A stretch of DNA of 64,000 nucleotides, taken from the NCBI RefSeq assembly GCF_036924525.1, contig NZ_JAZHRU010000001.1:3005001-3069000 (forward strand). Direction: 5' to 3'. This stretch comes from Bradyrhizobium sp. AZCC 1719 (lineage in GTDB: Bacteria; Pseudomonadota; Alphaproteobacteria; Rhizobiales; Xanthobacteraceae). Below are positions 38,550 to 47,228 of the stretch, piece after piece (positions within the stretch are counted from its first letter, which is position 1; each line of letters opens with the position of its first letter). The notes under the pieces were generated by a model. It did not search any database and was not told the DNA's origin. It saw nothing but the letters and a program-made list of their open reading frames with translations. A program made the position numbers and the translations under genes.

Positions 38550-39785
38550 ATGGAAGCGGAAATGGTTCGTAGGAACTTGTCTTTCAGCTGCCGCCGGGCG
38601 TCGATCATGGTCACCACGATCGCTTCGATGATCGCAAGTGGCGCGCAGACAGAGATCATGAATCCCCCAGGTCAGGCCCCTTCTGCGGACCGGGCTGCCA
38701 CCCTGATGCGTCAGGTTGCCGATACCGGAGGCGGCGGTGGGCCTGGAAAATTCCCCGATCTTGCCGAAAAAGTTGGACCAGCCGTGATTGGGGTCAGCTC
38801 CAAAGCGGCGCCGAATTCCAAAACCTTGCCCGACCAACCGTTAGAGTTCGATACGCCTGACGAGAGTCCTTCGAAAAAGGGGATGCCAGCACCGGGTGGG
38901 GCTGATCAAGGGAAGGCACCGAAAACAATCGAAATGATCACGATTGGATCAGGCTTCTTTATCTCCCCGGACGGTTTTGCCGTGACCAGCAGTCACATCG
39001 TGGAAGACGACGATACGGCCGAGATCCGCACCAATGACGGCAAGACCTACACTGCGAAGGTGGTCGGAACAGATTCGTTGAGTGGTCTTGCTTTGATCAA
39101 AGTCGAAGGGCGCAACGACTTCAGCTACGTGAAAGTCGCCGACCAACCGCCGCGCGTCGGTGATTGGGTGCTCACTGCTGGCAATGCGTTCGGTCTCGGG
39201 GGCACGGTCACCGCCGGCATTGTTTCAGCGCGCGAGCGCAATATCGAGACCGGTTCCGCGGAGGATTTCATCCAGATCGATGCGTCGATCAACAAGGGTG
39301 ATTCCGGCGGTCCGAGCTTTGATGCCCGCGGCGAAGTCATCGGCGTCAATGGCATGATCTTTTCACCTTCCGGAGGCTCGGTTGGCGTCGCTTTTGCGAT
39401 CCCCGCCGACACGGTCAAGGCAGTGATACCGCAACTGAAAGACAAGGGCATAGTCACGCGCGGATCGATAGGCGCTCGGGTTCAATCGGTCACTCCCGAC
39501 CTTGCCGACAGTCTTGGTGTGAACAATGTCCGCGGCGCGATTGTGGCGAGCGTTCAAGATAACGGTCCGGCCGCGAAGGCCGGATTGAGAAGCGGAGACG
39601 TGATCACTTCGCTGGAAGGAGAGCCGATCAAAAACGCCAACGAGTTTTCCAGGAAGATCCATGCGATGGCGCCGGGCGCTTCGATCCGGCTTGCGATGCT
39701 TCGGGATAGACAGGAGAACTCGTTGAGCGTGACCTTGAGCCAGCTGCCCAATCAACCCAAGCCACCTGCGCGTATTCCAAGATGA
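38550..39785 (+). CDS. Deg/HtrA-like protease homolog with one PDZ domain, catalytic Asp replaced
   Basis: A 411-residue Deg-type protein. An N-terminal hydrophobic stretch (about 17-33) may be a weak signal. The trypsin-like domain keeps His149 (AVTSSHIVEDD) and Ser252 in NKGDSGGPSFD, but the position of the catalytic Asp, normally TDLAL, is Gly179 in DSLSGLALIKV; spacing to His (30) and Ser (73) matches DegP. One PDZ domain follows (about 305-400: IVASVQDNGPAAKAGLRSGD). It may be a non-proteolytic chaperone or a weak protease. Alternative starts are 38562 and 38607. It follows the RND genes by 323 bp. Confidence 0.88.
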   Translation: MEAEMVRRNLSFSCRRASIMVTTIASMIASGAQTEIMNPPGQAPSADRAATLMRQVADTGGGGGPGKFPDLAEKVGPAVIGVSSKAAPNSKTLPDQPLEFDTPDESPSKKGMPAPGGADQGKAPKTIEMITIGSGFFISPDGFAVTSSHIVEDDDTAEIRTNDGKTYTAKVVGTDSLSGLALIKVEGRNDFSYVKVADQPPRVGDWVLTAGNAFGLGGTVTAGIVSARERNIETGSAEDFIQIDASINKGDSGGPSFDARGEVIGVNGMIFSPSGGSVGVAFAIPADTVKAVIPQLKDKGIVTRGSIGARVQSVTPDLADSLGVNNVRGAIVASVQDNGPAAKAGLRSGDVITSLEGEPIKNANEFSRKIHAMAPGASIRLAMLRDRQENSLSVTLSQLPNQPKPPARIPR

Positions 39786-39864
39786 GTCGGTCGCTGTCGA
39801 TCGGTCGATGAAGGGAGGGATTCCGTCCGCGCAGATCCCAGGAAGACCAGAATGGAGTGAATAA

Positions 39865-40302
39865 ATGTGTGACTACAGCCTGCATGCCGTCCGATCGCGT
39901 CCCGCAAGGGTGGGGGATATGCTGGTAACAGGTGAATTCCCCAATGCCGTGACGCGCGGTTTCTCTGCGGTCGGAGAGCCGGGAATCGCTGTGTGCCTCT
40001 TGCCCGGTACCGAGCTTGCCTTCGGCGAGGACGCCGTGTGCGATCATCCATTCGCGAAACTCTTCCCAACAATGCGATTCGGCAGCATTGGGGCGCGGCT
40101 TGCGCGTTTCCGGCACATTAATCAAGGATTGACCGATACGCACCACGATGCCCTGGAGTTTGCAAACGGCGAAGTCGTGCTTCTCACAAAGCTGCGTCCC
40201 GGTCAGACAGCAACGGTGCTACAGCTACCTGCACAGTACAATGCCGACGGACAGCTCCCAGGCGCCAGATCGCTCAATGCGCCCATCGATGGGAGCGGTT
40301 GA
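39865..40302 (+). CDS. Conserved hypothetical protein
   Basis: A 145-residue protein starting MCDYSLHAVRSRPARVGDML. I recall similar short proteins (MCDYSLH opening) in Bradyrhizobium-type genomes, with no known function. No signal peptide or membrane helix. Two conserved-looking Cys-containing stretches (GIAVCLLPGTELAFG, FGEDAVCDHPF) could bind metal, but this is speculation. Codon use fits the neighbourhood. Ends 97 bp before the tRNA fragment. Confidence 0.7.
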   Translation: MCDYSLHAVRSRPARVGDMLVTGEFPNAVTRGFSAVGEPGIAVCLLPGTELAFGEDAVCDHPFAKLFPTMRFGSIGARLARFRHINQGLTDTHHDALEFANGEVVLLTKLRPGQTATVLQLPAQYNADGQLPGARSLNAPIDGSG

Positions 40303-40399
40303 TTCACGAGTGGCTTGCCGGGCCGCAGTTACAGCAGCAGACCCGCCTTCGCCGTTGGGCTCCGGCCCGGCAAAGTTCACTCGCGTCGCTAGTGAGGGC

Positions 40400-40447
40400 T
40401 GGTGGGCCCGGCAGGACTCGAACCTGCAACCAGACCGTTATGAGCGG
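40400..40447 (-). pseudogene. 3' fragment of tRNA(CAU), left attachment-like site
   Basis: All 48 bases from the CCA end through the T arm and variable loop to the anticodon stem are identical to 59409-59456. The D arm and 5' acceptor strand are missing, so this is not a functional tRNA. The last 16 bases (agaccgttatgagcgg, 40432-40447) are the shared core. Identity stops abruptly on both sides. Confidence 0.85.
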
Positions 40448-40549
40448 GAGGATATCCGCCAGATTCGTTGATCTTTCGGTTTCGGTCGATTTTCGGCTCG
40501 GTTCATTGCGCTTTGTCGAGGCCGTTTCTGGTGCGAAACTGGTGCGGTA
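40448..40549. repeat. Attachment-arm-like repeat next to the tRNA fragment
   Basis: About 100 bp directly after the core, starting GAGGATATCC and ending in TTTCTGGTGCGAAACTGGTG. It aligns with 45281-45382, which also follows a core copy, and more weakly with 18913-18995. Its end contains a tandem GGTGCGAAACT/GGTGCGG motif. It looks like the element-side arm of an integration site. Confidence 0.6.
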
Positions 40550-40847
40550 ACGCGGAGGGGCTGCACGGCCATCGTCTTGCGTCATTTGTCATTTGACTCG
40601 CGAGATGTCAGGCGTTCATCGTTAAGTTGCTTTTGAGGTTCTCGAGCCCGTGGGGGATCCGCCCGGCACTTGTCGAAAACGGATACAGAATGGCGGTGGC
40701 TCGATTTCGGGAGTTGCCAACTTACCGAGGCCGGATCGCGAACCAGCTTCCGCCGTTCGTGCACTCCTAACGATAGTGCTGTTATCACTCGCGAGCGCGC
40801 TAAGTACCGACTGTAGTTCTGGTTTTCCCAAAAGCTGGAGCACTAGA

Positions 40848-42293
40848 ATGATTCCTCCACGCACATGTCAGCCGGAATACGATTCGATCGCGAATAGATC
40901 ACGCATGGGCATAGCCGGCCTGGCCGCACTCGCTCTTGGGGCGCTCCCGTCGATCGCGTTCGGCGCCGAAAAGCCGGCGCTGAGTCCGGACGCAGCAACG
41001 CCCCTCGTAACGACTTCGCGCATCTCTGCGACGGTCGAGTTCGGCCTGCCGGCTCTCGCTGCGGCGATCGAGCGGGATATTCCAAAGCGGCTTGCCACCA
41101 TCGACGAGCGTGTCAACTGCGTTCATCGTCGTGTTTTCATCTTCCGCGTTAACGCCAATTGCGACGTCTGGGGTTTCGTCGACCGGACCAGCCCGGTCTC
41201 GCTGTATGGCCGGGGCGACCGCGTCTTCGGAGCGGTCTCAATATATGGCGCCGCCGAGGGCCAGGGAGCCAATCGTTTCACGGCGCGTATTCGCGGCGAC
41301 ACCGAGGCGCGCGCGACGATCGAGGTTGAAGCGCGCCCCGAGCTGCGGCGGGATGGGTCGCTCCAGCTAAACATCAGCGACTCCTTCCACTGGAGCGAAC
41401 ATCCCTACCTTCACGTGCTCGGCCGCGAGTTTGACCTTGCACCCTATGTCGAGCCCAACATCCGGACGCAGCTAGGCCGCATCCGGTCGCGGGCGCTGGC
41501 GGCGGCGCGCGCACTCGACCTGCACGGCAAGGCCGAGACGGCGTGGCGTCATGCATTTGAGCCCATCAAACTCGCGGAGGATCCGCCGGTCTGGCTGCAA
41601 CTGACCCCGCAGAGTGCGGCTTTTGCGGGTGTCCGCGCCAATGCCAAGGTATTGTGGGGATCGCTTGAACTTACTGGCTCCGCCGAAACCGTGATCGGGC
41701 AGCAGCCGCCGGCTGTCGCGGCGACGGCCCTGCCGCCGCTCGGCACCGCGGTGGCCGAGCCGGGCACCTTCGATGTCATTCTTCCCGTCCGCATCAACTA
41801 CGACGCGCTCAAGGACAAGATAAGCCAGGCGATCGCAGCCGTGCCGGCGCAGGACACGTCCGTGCGCGAGGTTCAGGTTTATCCATCGTCGGGTAAACTC
41901 GTGATCGGCTTGCGCATCGCAAAGAGCTCGGACACCGATTCCAACGCAGGCCAATGGACCTATCTCTCCACCACGCCAAAGGTCGATAGTAACAATAAGA
42001 CCGTCGGCCTCTCCGAAATCGATCTGACAACTCCATCAGACGACAGCCAGGTTGGATCTGCCGTGCAACAGCTCGCGGCGCAATTGAAGAATGTCGCTAA
42101 TCTCGACTACGGCATCTCCTACCAGAACCTGCTCATGGCAGCGAACGAACGCCTGACGCGCCCGCTGAAGGACGGCTTTCGCATGGAGGGCCATCTCGAC
42201 TCGGCAAGGCTCGAAAAAGTGCAATTGCTGCGCGAAGGCATCCTGATTGCCCTTCATGCCAGCGGCGGTCTGAAGATACTTTACGAACTGTGA
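40848..42293 (+). CDS. DUF4403 family protein, probably exported
   Basis: A 481-residue protein. ATG at 40848 has a CTGGAG ribosome site; a second start at 40905 would begin closer to the hydrophobic signal-like stretch (GIAGLAALALGALPSIAFGA). The rest matches the DUF4403 pattern: an alternating strand-rich protein with ISATVEFGLPALAAAIERDIP and repeated beta segments, including two halves that each bind a long hydrophobic groove (FTARIRGDTEARATIEVEA; TFDVILPVRINYDALKDKI). Possibly a lipid-handling periplasmic protein (a TULIP-like fold has been suggested for the family; I am not certain). It is the first gene inside the island and 4 bp before the lipase-like gene. Confidence 0.75.
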   Translation: MIPPRTCQPEYDSIANRSRMGIAGLAALALGALPSIAFGAEKPALSPDAATPLVTTSRISATVEFGLPALAAAIERDIPKRLATIDERVNCVHRRVFIFRVNANCDVWGFVDRTSPVSLYGRGDRVFGAVSIYGAAEGQGANRFTARIRGDTEARATIEVEARPELRRDGSLQLNISDSFHWSEHPYLHVLGREFDLAPYVEPNIRTQLGRIRSRALAAARALDLHGKAETAWRHAFEPIKLAEDPPVWLQLTPQSAAFAGVRANAKVLWGSLELTGSAETVIGQQPPAVAATALPPLGTAVAEPGTFDVILPVRINYDALKDKISQAIAAVPAQDTSVREVQVYPSSGKLVIGLRIAKSSDTDSNAGQWTYLSTTPKVDSNNKTVGLSEIDLTTPSDDSQVGSAVQQLAAQLKNVANLDYGISYQNLLMAANERLTRPLKDGFRMEGHLDSARLEKVQLLREGILIALHASGGLKILYEL

Positions 42294-42297
42294 GCAC

Positions 42298-43518
42298 GTG
42301 AGCTGGATCATGCGATGCTTCACCGCCAACTACAGGCGCCGCTGCCAAGGCAAATGGATGCTGAATGCGCTCGTCGCGGCCGCGGCCGTCGTTGCCTTGG
42401 CGCAAATAGCGTCGGCCCAGACGGCATTCTATGATGCGCCGGAATCGTTGCTTGCCGGTGCCCCGGGCAGCTTGGTGCGGCAGGAGCCGATGGACGGCGC
42501 TCCGCTCGGCGCCTCCACCTACCGCGTGCTCTATCGGTCGACGGGGCTGAATGGTCGGCCGATCTTTGTGTCCGGCGTCGTCATTGTTCCGCAAGGCGCG
42601 CCCCCGCCCGGCGGTCGTCCGATCGTTGCCTGGGCACATCCTACATCGGGCATCGTCCCGCGCTGCGCGCCGTCGCTCGCCATTTTTCTGTTTCAGCAGA
42701 TCCAGGGCCTTCGCTCGATGATCTCCCGTGGCTTCGTCGTGGCGGCGACCGATTATCCGGGGCTCGGCACGCCGGGCCCGCATCCTTATCTCGTAGGTGA
42801 GAGCGAAGGTCGCGCCGTGATCGATATCGTGCGCGCGGCACGCTCCCTTCCCCGCGCAGGCGAGGGCAAGGACTTCACGGTGTGGGGACATTCGCAAGGC
42901 GGGCAAGCCGCGCTCTTTGCCGGGATGATGGCGAACGCCTACGCCCCTGAGCTGAGGCTTCTCGGCGTCGCCGCGGCGGCGCCGGCGACAGATCTTGCGA
43001 AGCTGATGAGTGACGATATCAACTCGATCGGCGGCGGCAAGAACATCACGGCGATGACGCTATGGTCGTGGCACCGGGTCTACGGAGCCGCCATCGACAA
43101 GGTCGTCGATCCGCGCGCCATGCCCGCGATCGACAGGCTGGCTCAAGAATGCATCGAAGGGCCTTTCGACCTGATCGTCAGGCAGAGAACAGGGAGGCCG
43201 CTCGAGCAATATTTTTTGACGGTGCAAGATCCGACCAAGGCCGAACCTTGGCGCTCGCTTCTCGAACAGAACAGCACCGGCATGCTCTCCCCTGAGATCC
43301 CCATCTTTCTGGCGCAGGGGACCAACGACCAGATCATCCAGCCCGCGGTTACCCAGACCTACATGGACAAGCTGTGCAAGGCCGGCAGCAAGGTGAGGAT
43401 GATCACGCTGCCCGGTATCGGCCACGCACGCGCCGCGCAAGCTAGCACGATGGCGGCGGTGAACTGGATGACTGACCGCTTTGCCGGGAAAACACCTCCG
43501 GACGATTGCGTCAGATAG
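42298..43518 (+). CDS. Secreted lipase-like alpha/beta hydrolase
   Basis: A 406-residue protein with a signal peptide (LVAAAAVVALAQIASAQ, ending near residue 37). The nucleophile elbow is VWGHSQGGQAALFA (Ser in GHSQG); the Asp (IFLAQGTNDQIIQP) and His (LPGIGHARAAQAS) complete a Ser-Asp-His triad. The arrangement resembles the secretory lipase (LIP) family, better known in fungi but present in bacteria. Substrates are probably esters or triglycerides. Start may be GTG 42298, ATG 42310 or ATG 42358. Its 3' end overlaps a convergent antitoxin remnant by 8 bp. Confidence 0.87.
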   Translation: MSWIMRCFTANYRRRCQGKWMLNALVAAAAVVALAQIASAQTAFYDAPESLLAGAPGSLVRQEPMDGAPLGASTYRVLYRSTGLNGRPIFVSGVVIVPQGAPPPGGRPIVAWAHPTSGIVPRCAPSLAIFLFQQIQGLRSMISRGFVVAATDYPGLGTPGPHPYLVGESEGRAVIDIVRAARSLPRAGEGKDFTVWGHSQGGQAALFAGMMANAYAPELRLLGVAAAAPATDLAKLMSDDINSIGGGKNITAMTLWSWHRVYGAAIDKVVDPRAMPAIDRLAQECIEGPFDLIVRQRTGRPLEQYFLTVQDPTKAEPWRSLLEQNSTGMLSPEIPIFLAQGTNDQIIQPAVTQTYMDKLCKAGSKVRMITLPGIGHARAAQASTMAAVNWMTDRFAGKTPPDDCVR

Positions 43519-43870
43519 GCCACCTTCGCTTCGCGATGTCCTCGGCGTCCTCGGCTAGCGCCTCCGTCGCGGTCTGCTGGGCCTCGATCCGTGTTTTTAG
43601 GGCCAACACGTCCTTCAGCTTCGCGCGGCGGTGCTTGCCCACATATCGAAATGGCAGATCGCCAATGTCCATGCGATGCACGACGAGAGGTCCGGAGATT
43701 CCAAGGATATCTGCCGCGTCGTTCGGACTGAGTTCCTGGTCCTCGGCAAGAACAGCGACTCGCTCCCCCTGGAGGAGATGACCGAGTGCAGTCTCAAGCA
43801 GCGCCGCAGCCTTTGGCGCCAGCCTGACGACCTGATCCTCGCCCGACTTGCGGCGGACGATCTGGGCAGG
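43511..43870 (-). pseudogene. Excisionase-type helix-turn-helix antitoxin remnant, no proper start
   Basis: Reading the minus strand to the TGA at 43513-43511 gives about 120 codons of good protein: VRLAPKAAALLETALGHLL, then AVLAEDQELSPNDAADILGI (helix-turn-helix), VVHRMDIGDLPFRYVGKHRR and a charged C-terminus ending AKRRWPI. This is the pattern of MerR/excisionase-like antitoxins paired with PIN-domain toxins. The frame is open up to 43951 but contains no ATG before MDIGD. An ATG in another frame (MQMESKPAARNLPR, near 43905) suggests a frameshift. No PIN toxin gene follows. Probably a broken antitoxin gene. Confidence 0.6.
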
Positions 43871-44025
43871 TTTCGGGCGGCCGGCTTGGACTCCATCTGC
43901 ATGGCGCAGCCAATTCGCGTTTCTTCGGCGTGTCGTCGTACGACAGGTGCATTACCCTGCTTCTGCCGCGAATCGGGTGGTGGTGCTATCCACCGCATTC
44001 CGATCCTTGAGTACCGGTCCAGCGC

Positions 44026-45165
44026 ATGAGCGAATATCAGTACTACGAATTTCAGGCTATCGATCGGCCTCTCGACCGCGCGGCGCAGGACGCGTTGCGA
44101 TCGATCTCATCACGGGCGCGGATCACGGCGACGAGCTTCATCAACCACTACCAATGGGGCGATCTCAAAGGCGACCCGCGCAAGTTCATGGAACGCTGGT
44201 TCGACCTCCACCTCTATCTGGCGAATTGGGGCACGCGGCGGCTGATGCTGCGGGTGCCCGCGCGATTCGTGAACCGCAAGGACATCAATCGCTTTCTTGG
44301 TGAGATCGATTGGGTCGACGTGCGGGTCTCCGGCGATAACTTGATCATCGACATTCAACGTCATGAAGAGGGGGGCTATCACGACTGGAATGATGGCTCC
44401 GGTCGGCTTGCCGCGCTCGCGCCGTTGCGAGAAGACGTGCTGTCGGGAGATCTCAGACTGTTCTATCTCCTCTGGCTGACGGCGGTGCAGGACGAGCTGA
44501 TCCCTGAGGATGAAATCGAGCCGCTGCCGGGTATAGCGCCGCTGACCGGCGGGCTCGAAGCCTTTGTCGATTTCTTTGGCATAGATCCAGACCTCGTGGA
44601 GGCGGCTGCCGAGTTGGGCGCAGATCGTACGGCAGTGTCTAAGGACGAACTGCGAAAGGCGCTTGCGGCCATTCCTGAGCGCGAGAAGGTCGAGTTGCTG
44701 CTGCGCGTTGTTGACGGCGACCCCTACGCAGGTGCCGAGCTCAGGAACAGACTTCGCAGGAAAAGCCCGGCACCTGCGACACACCGGACAGCCGGTGCAC
44801 TGCGAGTACGGGCGCAGGAGATCAGGGAAGAGCGTGAGCGTGCCGAAGCTGAACGCCGTGAAGCGGAGCGGCGCCGCCGGGCAGCGGAGGCCGAAAAAGC
44901 GCGCCGGGTGCGGCTGAAGGCTCTCAAGCAACGTGGTGCCAGCGTCTGGCGCGAGATTGAGGACGGGATCGAACGCCGCAACCCGGCGGGCTATGACCAG
45001 GCGATAAGCCTTCTCTCCGATCTTCAGGTGTTGGCTGCAGACGAGGGAAGCCAAGATGATTTCGATAGTCGCGTCGGCTCGATCCGAGCGCGCCATGAGA
45101 GGAAAGGAAAGTTCATTGAGCGGCTAAACAAGCTTGGATGCGACAGTGACGAGGGAACGGCCTGA
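44026..45165 (+). CDS. Conserved hypothetical protein with charged coiled-coil
   Basis: A 379-residue soluble protein starting MSEYQYYEFQAIDRPLDRAA. I recall related proteins with this opening in scattered bacteria, but no function. Residues 1-180 look globular (FMERWFDLHLYLANWGTRR, FLGEIDWVDVRVSGDNLII); residues about 265-310 are a charged helix rich in Arg/Glu (REERERAEAERREAERRRR). No membrane helix, no nuclease motif that I can see. It lies alone between the antitoxin remnant and the inner att-like core. The gene's distribution pattern suggests a mobile or accessory role. Confidence 0.7.
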   Translation: MSEYQYYEFQAIDRPLDRAAQDALRSISSRARITATSFINHYQWGDLKGDPRKFMERWFDLHLYLANWGTRRLMLRVPARFVNRKDINRFLGEIDWVDVRVSGDNLIIDIQRHEEGGYHDWNDGSGRLAALAPLREDVLSGDLRLFYLLWLTAVQDELIPEDEIEPLPGIAPLTGGLEAFVDFFGIDPDLVEAAAELGADRTAVSKDELRKALAAIPEREKVELLLRVVDGDPYAGAELRNRLRRKSPAPATHRTAGALRVRAQEIREERERAEAERREAERRRRAAEAEKARRVRLKALKQRGASVWREIEDGIERRNPAGYDQAISLLSDLQVLAADEGSQDDFDSRVGSIRARHERKGKFIERLNKLGCDSDEGTA

Positions 45166-45264
45166 ATGCTGGCGCGGGGCGTGATGATACACTCCTGCTG
45201 CTGATTGGCCCCGACGTGTCAATCTCTCGGCGTCGCTCGAAGAATCGCTGGGGTTGTTTTCGAT

Positions 45265-45382
45265 AGACCGTTATGAGCGGAGGATCATGATCGGGTTTGT
45301 TGATTTCGCTGCGCTTTCGGTTCAGATCGATCGCATTCGTTGCAAATTGGCAAGGTCGTTTCTGGTGCGAAACTGATGCGGT
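45265..45382. repeat. Second core plus attachment-arm-like repeat
   Basis: agaccgttatgagcgg (45265-45280) equals the tRNA core at 59441-59456 and the fragment's core at 40432-40447. The following 100 bp align with 40448-40549. Left of the core the sequence is not tRNA, so this is a core-plus-arm junction that may mark an older or stacked insertion. Confidence 0.65.
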
Positions 45383-45411
45383 TGTCCGCTCGATTGTTAT
45401 TGCGAGTATGG

Positions 45412-45440
45412 ACATTATATGGTACATGAACATTATATGG
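45412..45440 (+). promoter_or_regulatory. Direct repeat before the HigB-like toxin gene
   Basis: ACATTATATGG occurs at 45412-45422 and 45430-45440, 18 bp apart, just before the toxin ATG at 45448. Toxin-antitoxin pairs are self-repressed, so these may be operator copies overlapping the promoter. Confidence 0.5.
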
Positions 45441-45447
45441 GGCGGGA

Positions 45448-45795
45448 ATGCCAGGTAGCGGTCCGCACAAGATTCCCGTCGTGTTTTATCGGACGCCGGG
45501 CGGGGCCGAGGTCGTGCGGAACTGGCTGCGGAGCCTGCACGACGCCGATCGCCAAGCCATAGGCCTCGACCTCATGCGCGTCCAATATCGCTGGCCGGTT
45601 GGCATGCCGCTCTGCCGCGCGCTGGGCGACGGCTTGTGGGAGGTGCGCACGTCGTTGCCGAGCGGCCGGATCGCTCGCGTCCTGTTCAGCGTGCAGCAGG
45701 ACCGCATTCTGATCCTTCACGGGTTCATCAAGAAGACCCAGAAGACACCGCCGGACGACCTAGCCCTTGCGCGCCGCAGGAACCGCGAATTTTGA
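45448..45795 (+). CDS. higB: HigB/RelE-type toxin (phage Gp49-like)
   Basis: A 115-residue small basic protein. PVVFYRTPGGAEVVRNWLRSL and GLWEVRTSLPSGRIARVLF match the HigB/Gp49-like (DUF891) ribosome-dependent mRNA interferase family, with HGFIKKTQKTPPDDLALARRR as the conserved C-terminus. Family members cut mRNA during translation. Toxin-first order, with the antitoxin 17 bp after, is the HigBA arrangement. Lies just inside the inner core site, consistent with island maintenance. Confidence 0.87.
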   Translation: MPGSGPHKIPVVFYRTPGGAEVVRNWLRSLHDADRQAIGLDLMRVQYRWPVGMPLCRALGDGLWEVRTSLPSGRIARVLFSVQQDRILILHGFIKKTQKTPPDDLALARRRNREF

Positions 45796-45812
45796 AGAAT
45801 GAGGAGATCGAC

Positions 45813-46133
45813 ATGGCCAGGAAGAAGGATGCAGCCAGAAAAAAGAAAGTGATCCGTTCCACTGCCAAGCTCACCACGCTCGATGACTTCCTCGGCGAAG
45901 AAGGCACGCGCGACGAGTTCGAGGCCATCGCCGTCAAGGAAGTCCTCGCGTGGCAGATCGAGCAGGCGATGAAGGAGAAGAACATATCCCGCAACAACCT
46001 GGCCCAGCGCATGAAGACCTCGCGCAGCCAGATTGGGCGCCTGCTCGACCCAAAGGACGGCAATGTCACGCTAGCCACGCTTCAGCGCGCCGCGCGCATG
46101 GTCGGGCGGTCGCTCCGGCTAGAACTGGTTTAA
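45813..46133 (+). CDS. higA: HigA-type XRE family antitoxin
   Basis: A 106-residue protein. The helix-turn-helix is in QIEQAMKEKNISRNNLAQRM followed by SRSQIGRLLDP, as in Cro/C1-type repressors; a basic N-terminus (MARKKDAARKKKVIR) precedes. It should neutralise the toxin and repress the operon. The frame is open from 45636 but inside the toxin gene; ATG at 45813 has GAGGAG upstream. Confidence 0.88.
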   Translation: MARKKDAARKKKVIRSTAKLTTLDDFLGEEGTRDEFEAIAVKEVLAWQIEQAMKEKNISRNNLAQRMKTSRSQIGRLLDPKDGNVTLATLQRAARMVGRSLRLELV

Positions 46134-46206
46134 GAGCTATCGGACACATCGCCTATCGCGATCAGCCGAGGCCCACCAAGCGGGGCGTCTCCCCTGCTAA
46201 TCGCTA

Positions 46207-47070
46207 TCAGCTTGCCGGATTGCGCGCCGTGACGATCCACGTCGCGCTGTCGATCATCACCGACCGCTCGCCGGGGCGGCCCGCGAAGGCGGCACGAACC
46301 GCGGCCGAGGCGCGGGCGCGGATGTCGTCGGGCTGATCAGCGAGCGCGCGCGACAGCGGGCCGACCTCGAACGTCATCTTCACCGCGTCGTCGATCGCCG
46401 CGTCCCGCGTCGCGCCCTCGCCAAACGGGACGGAAGCATCGAAGGGCGCGATAGCGATATCGGTGAAGCCGGCCGCCGTCAGGATGCGAGCCACCCGCCC
46501 CCGGTCGCCGAACGAGAATGGGCCAGGCGCTTCGGGATCGGGCGGCGCCGTCGGCGGGACGATGCCTTTGATTGCGCCCATCGGCAGGCGCACCCAATCG
46601 TTCTCGGCCGCGCCACGCCAGCAGACGAAAGCGACCCGCCCGCCCGGCTGGAGCGCGCGGCGCATATGGGCGAACGCCCCTGTCGGATCGTCGAAGAACA
46701 TCACCCCGAAACGCGAGAACAGGATGTCGAACGCCCCCTCGGGCAGCTCGGCGCTGCTGGCGTCGGCCACCCGGAACAGGGCCGGCGTATCCTGTGGCGC
46801 AAGCGCGCGCGCTCGGGCGATCAGCGGTTCGGATATGTCCACGCCCAGCACTTGGCCCCCCGCGCCGACGCGGGCGGCCAGAGCCAGACTCGACGCGCCC
46901 GCGCCGCAGCCGACGTCCAGCACGCGCTCGCCCGCCGCGGGCGCGGCGGCTTCGATCGCGGCCTGGCCGAACACCGCCAGCCTGGCGTCGAGCCGGGCCT
47001 GGTGGGCGACCCAGCGCTCCCCGCTTTGGCCATTCCAGTCGGCGACCCGATCGGCATTGTGCTGTGTCAT
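46207..47070 (-). CDS. Class I SAM-dependent methyltransferase
   Basis: A 287-residue cytosolic methyltransferase. VLDVGCGAGASSLALAARV is the SAM-binding motif I; GVDISEPLIARARAL motif post-I; FDILFSRFGVMFFDDP motif IV; and LQPGGRVAFVCWR follows. The form resembles UbiE/Methyltransf_25 enzymes acting on small molecules. ATG at 47070 (MTQHNADRVADWNG) is chosen over an upstream in-frame start at 47127. Very high GC and codon use differ from the neighbouring phosphonate genes, pointing to a separate origin. Part of a minus-strand run with the ICMT-like and thioredoxin-reductase-like genes. Confidence 0.87.
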   Translation of the reverse strand: MTQHNADRVADWNGQSGERWVAHQARLDARLAVFGQAAIEAAAPAAGERVLDVGCGAGASSLALAARVGAGGQVLGVDISEPLIARARALAPQDTPALFRVADASSAELPEGAFDILFSRFGVMFFDDPTGAFAHMRRALQPGGRVAFVCWRGAAENDWVRLPMGAIKGIVPPTAPPDPEAPGPFSFGDRGRVARILTAAGFTDIAIAPFDASVPFGEGATRDAAIDDAVKMTFEVGPLSRALADQPDDIRARASAAVRAAFAGRPGERSVMIDSATWIVTARNPAS

Positions 47071-47228
47071 GACATATCCTTGTTCTGATGCGTTCTTAAC
47101 CAAGCTATCCGATGCCAAAGCGCGCATCGTCTCCAGCGATCCCGCCTCCAGCTACCCGGTGATAGCTCGCGGCAAGGAAGCCGGTGCTGGTTTATCAGAA
47201 GGCCCCGCAGGCGGCAGCGGCGGAATAG

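Noticed and set aside
40400..40447. A second functional tRNA gene
   Set aside because: Only the 3' part is present; acceptor 5' strand and D arm are missing.
40304..40585. Minus-strand open frame crossing the tRNA fragment
   Set aside because: It runs through the tRNA piece and the repeat arm, so it cannot be a conserved protein.
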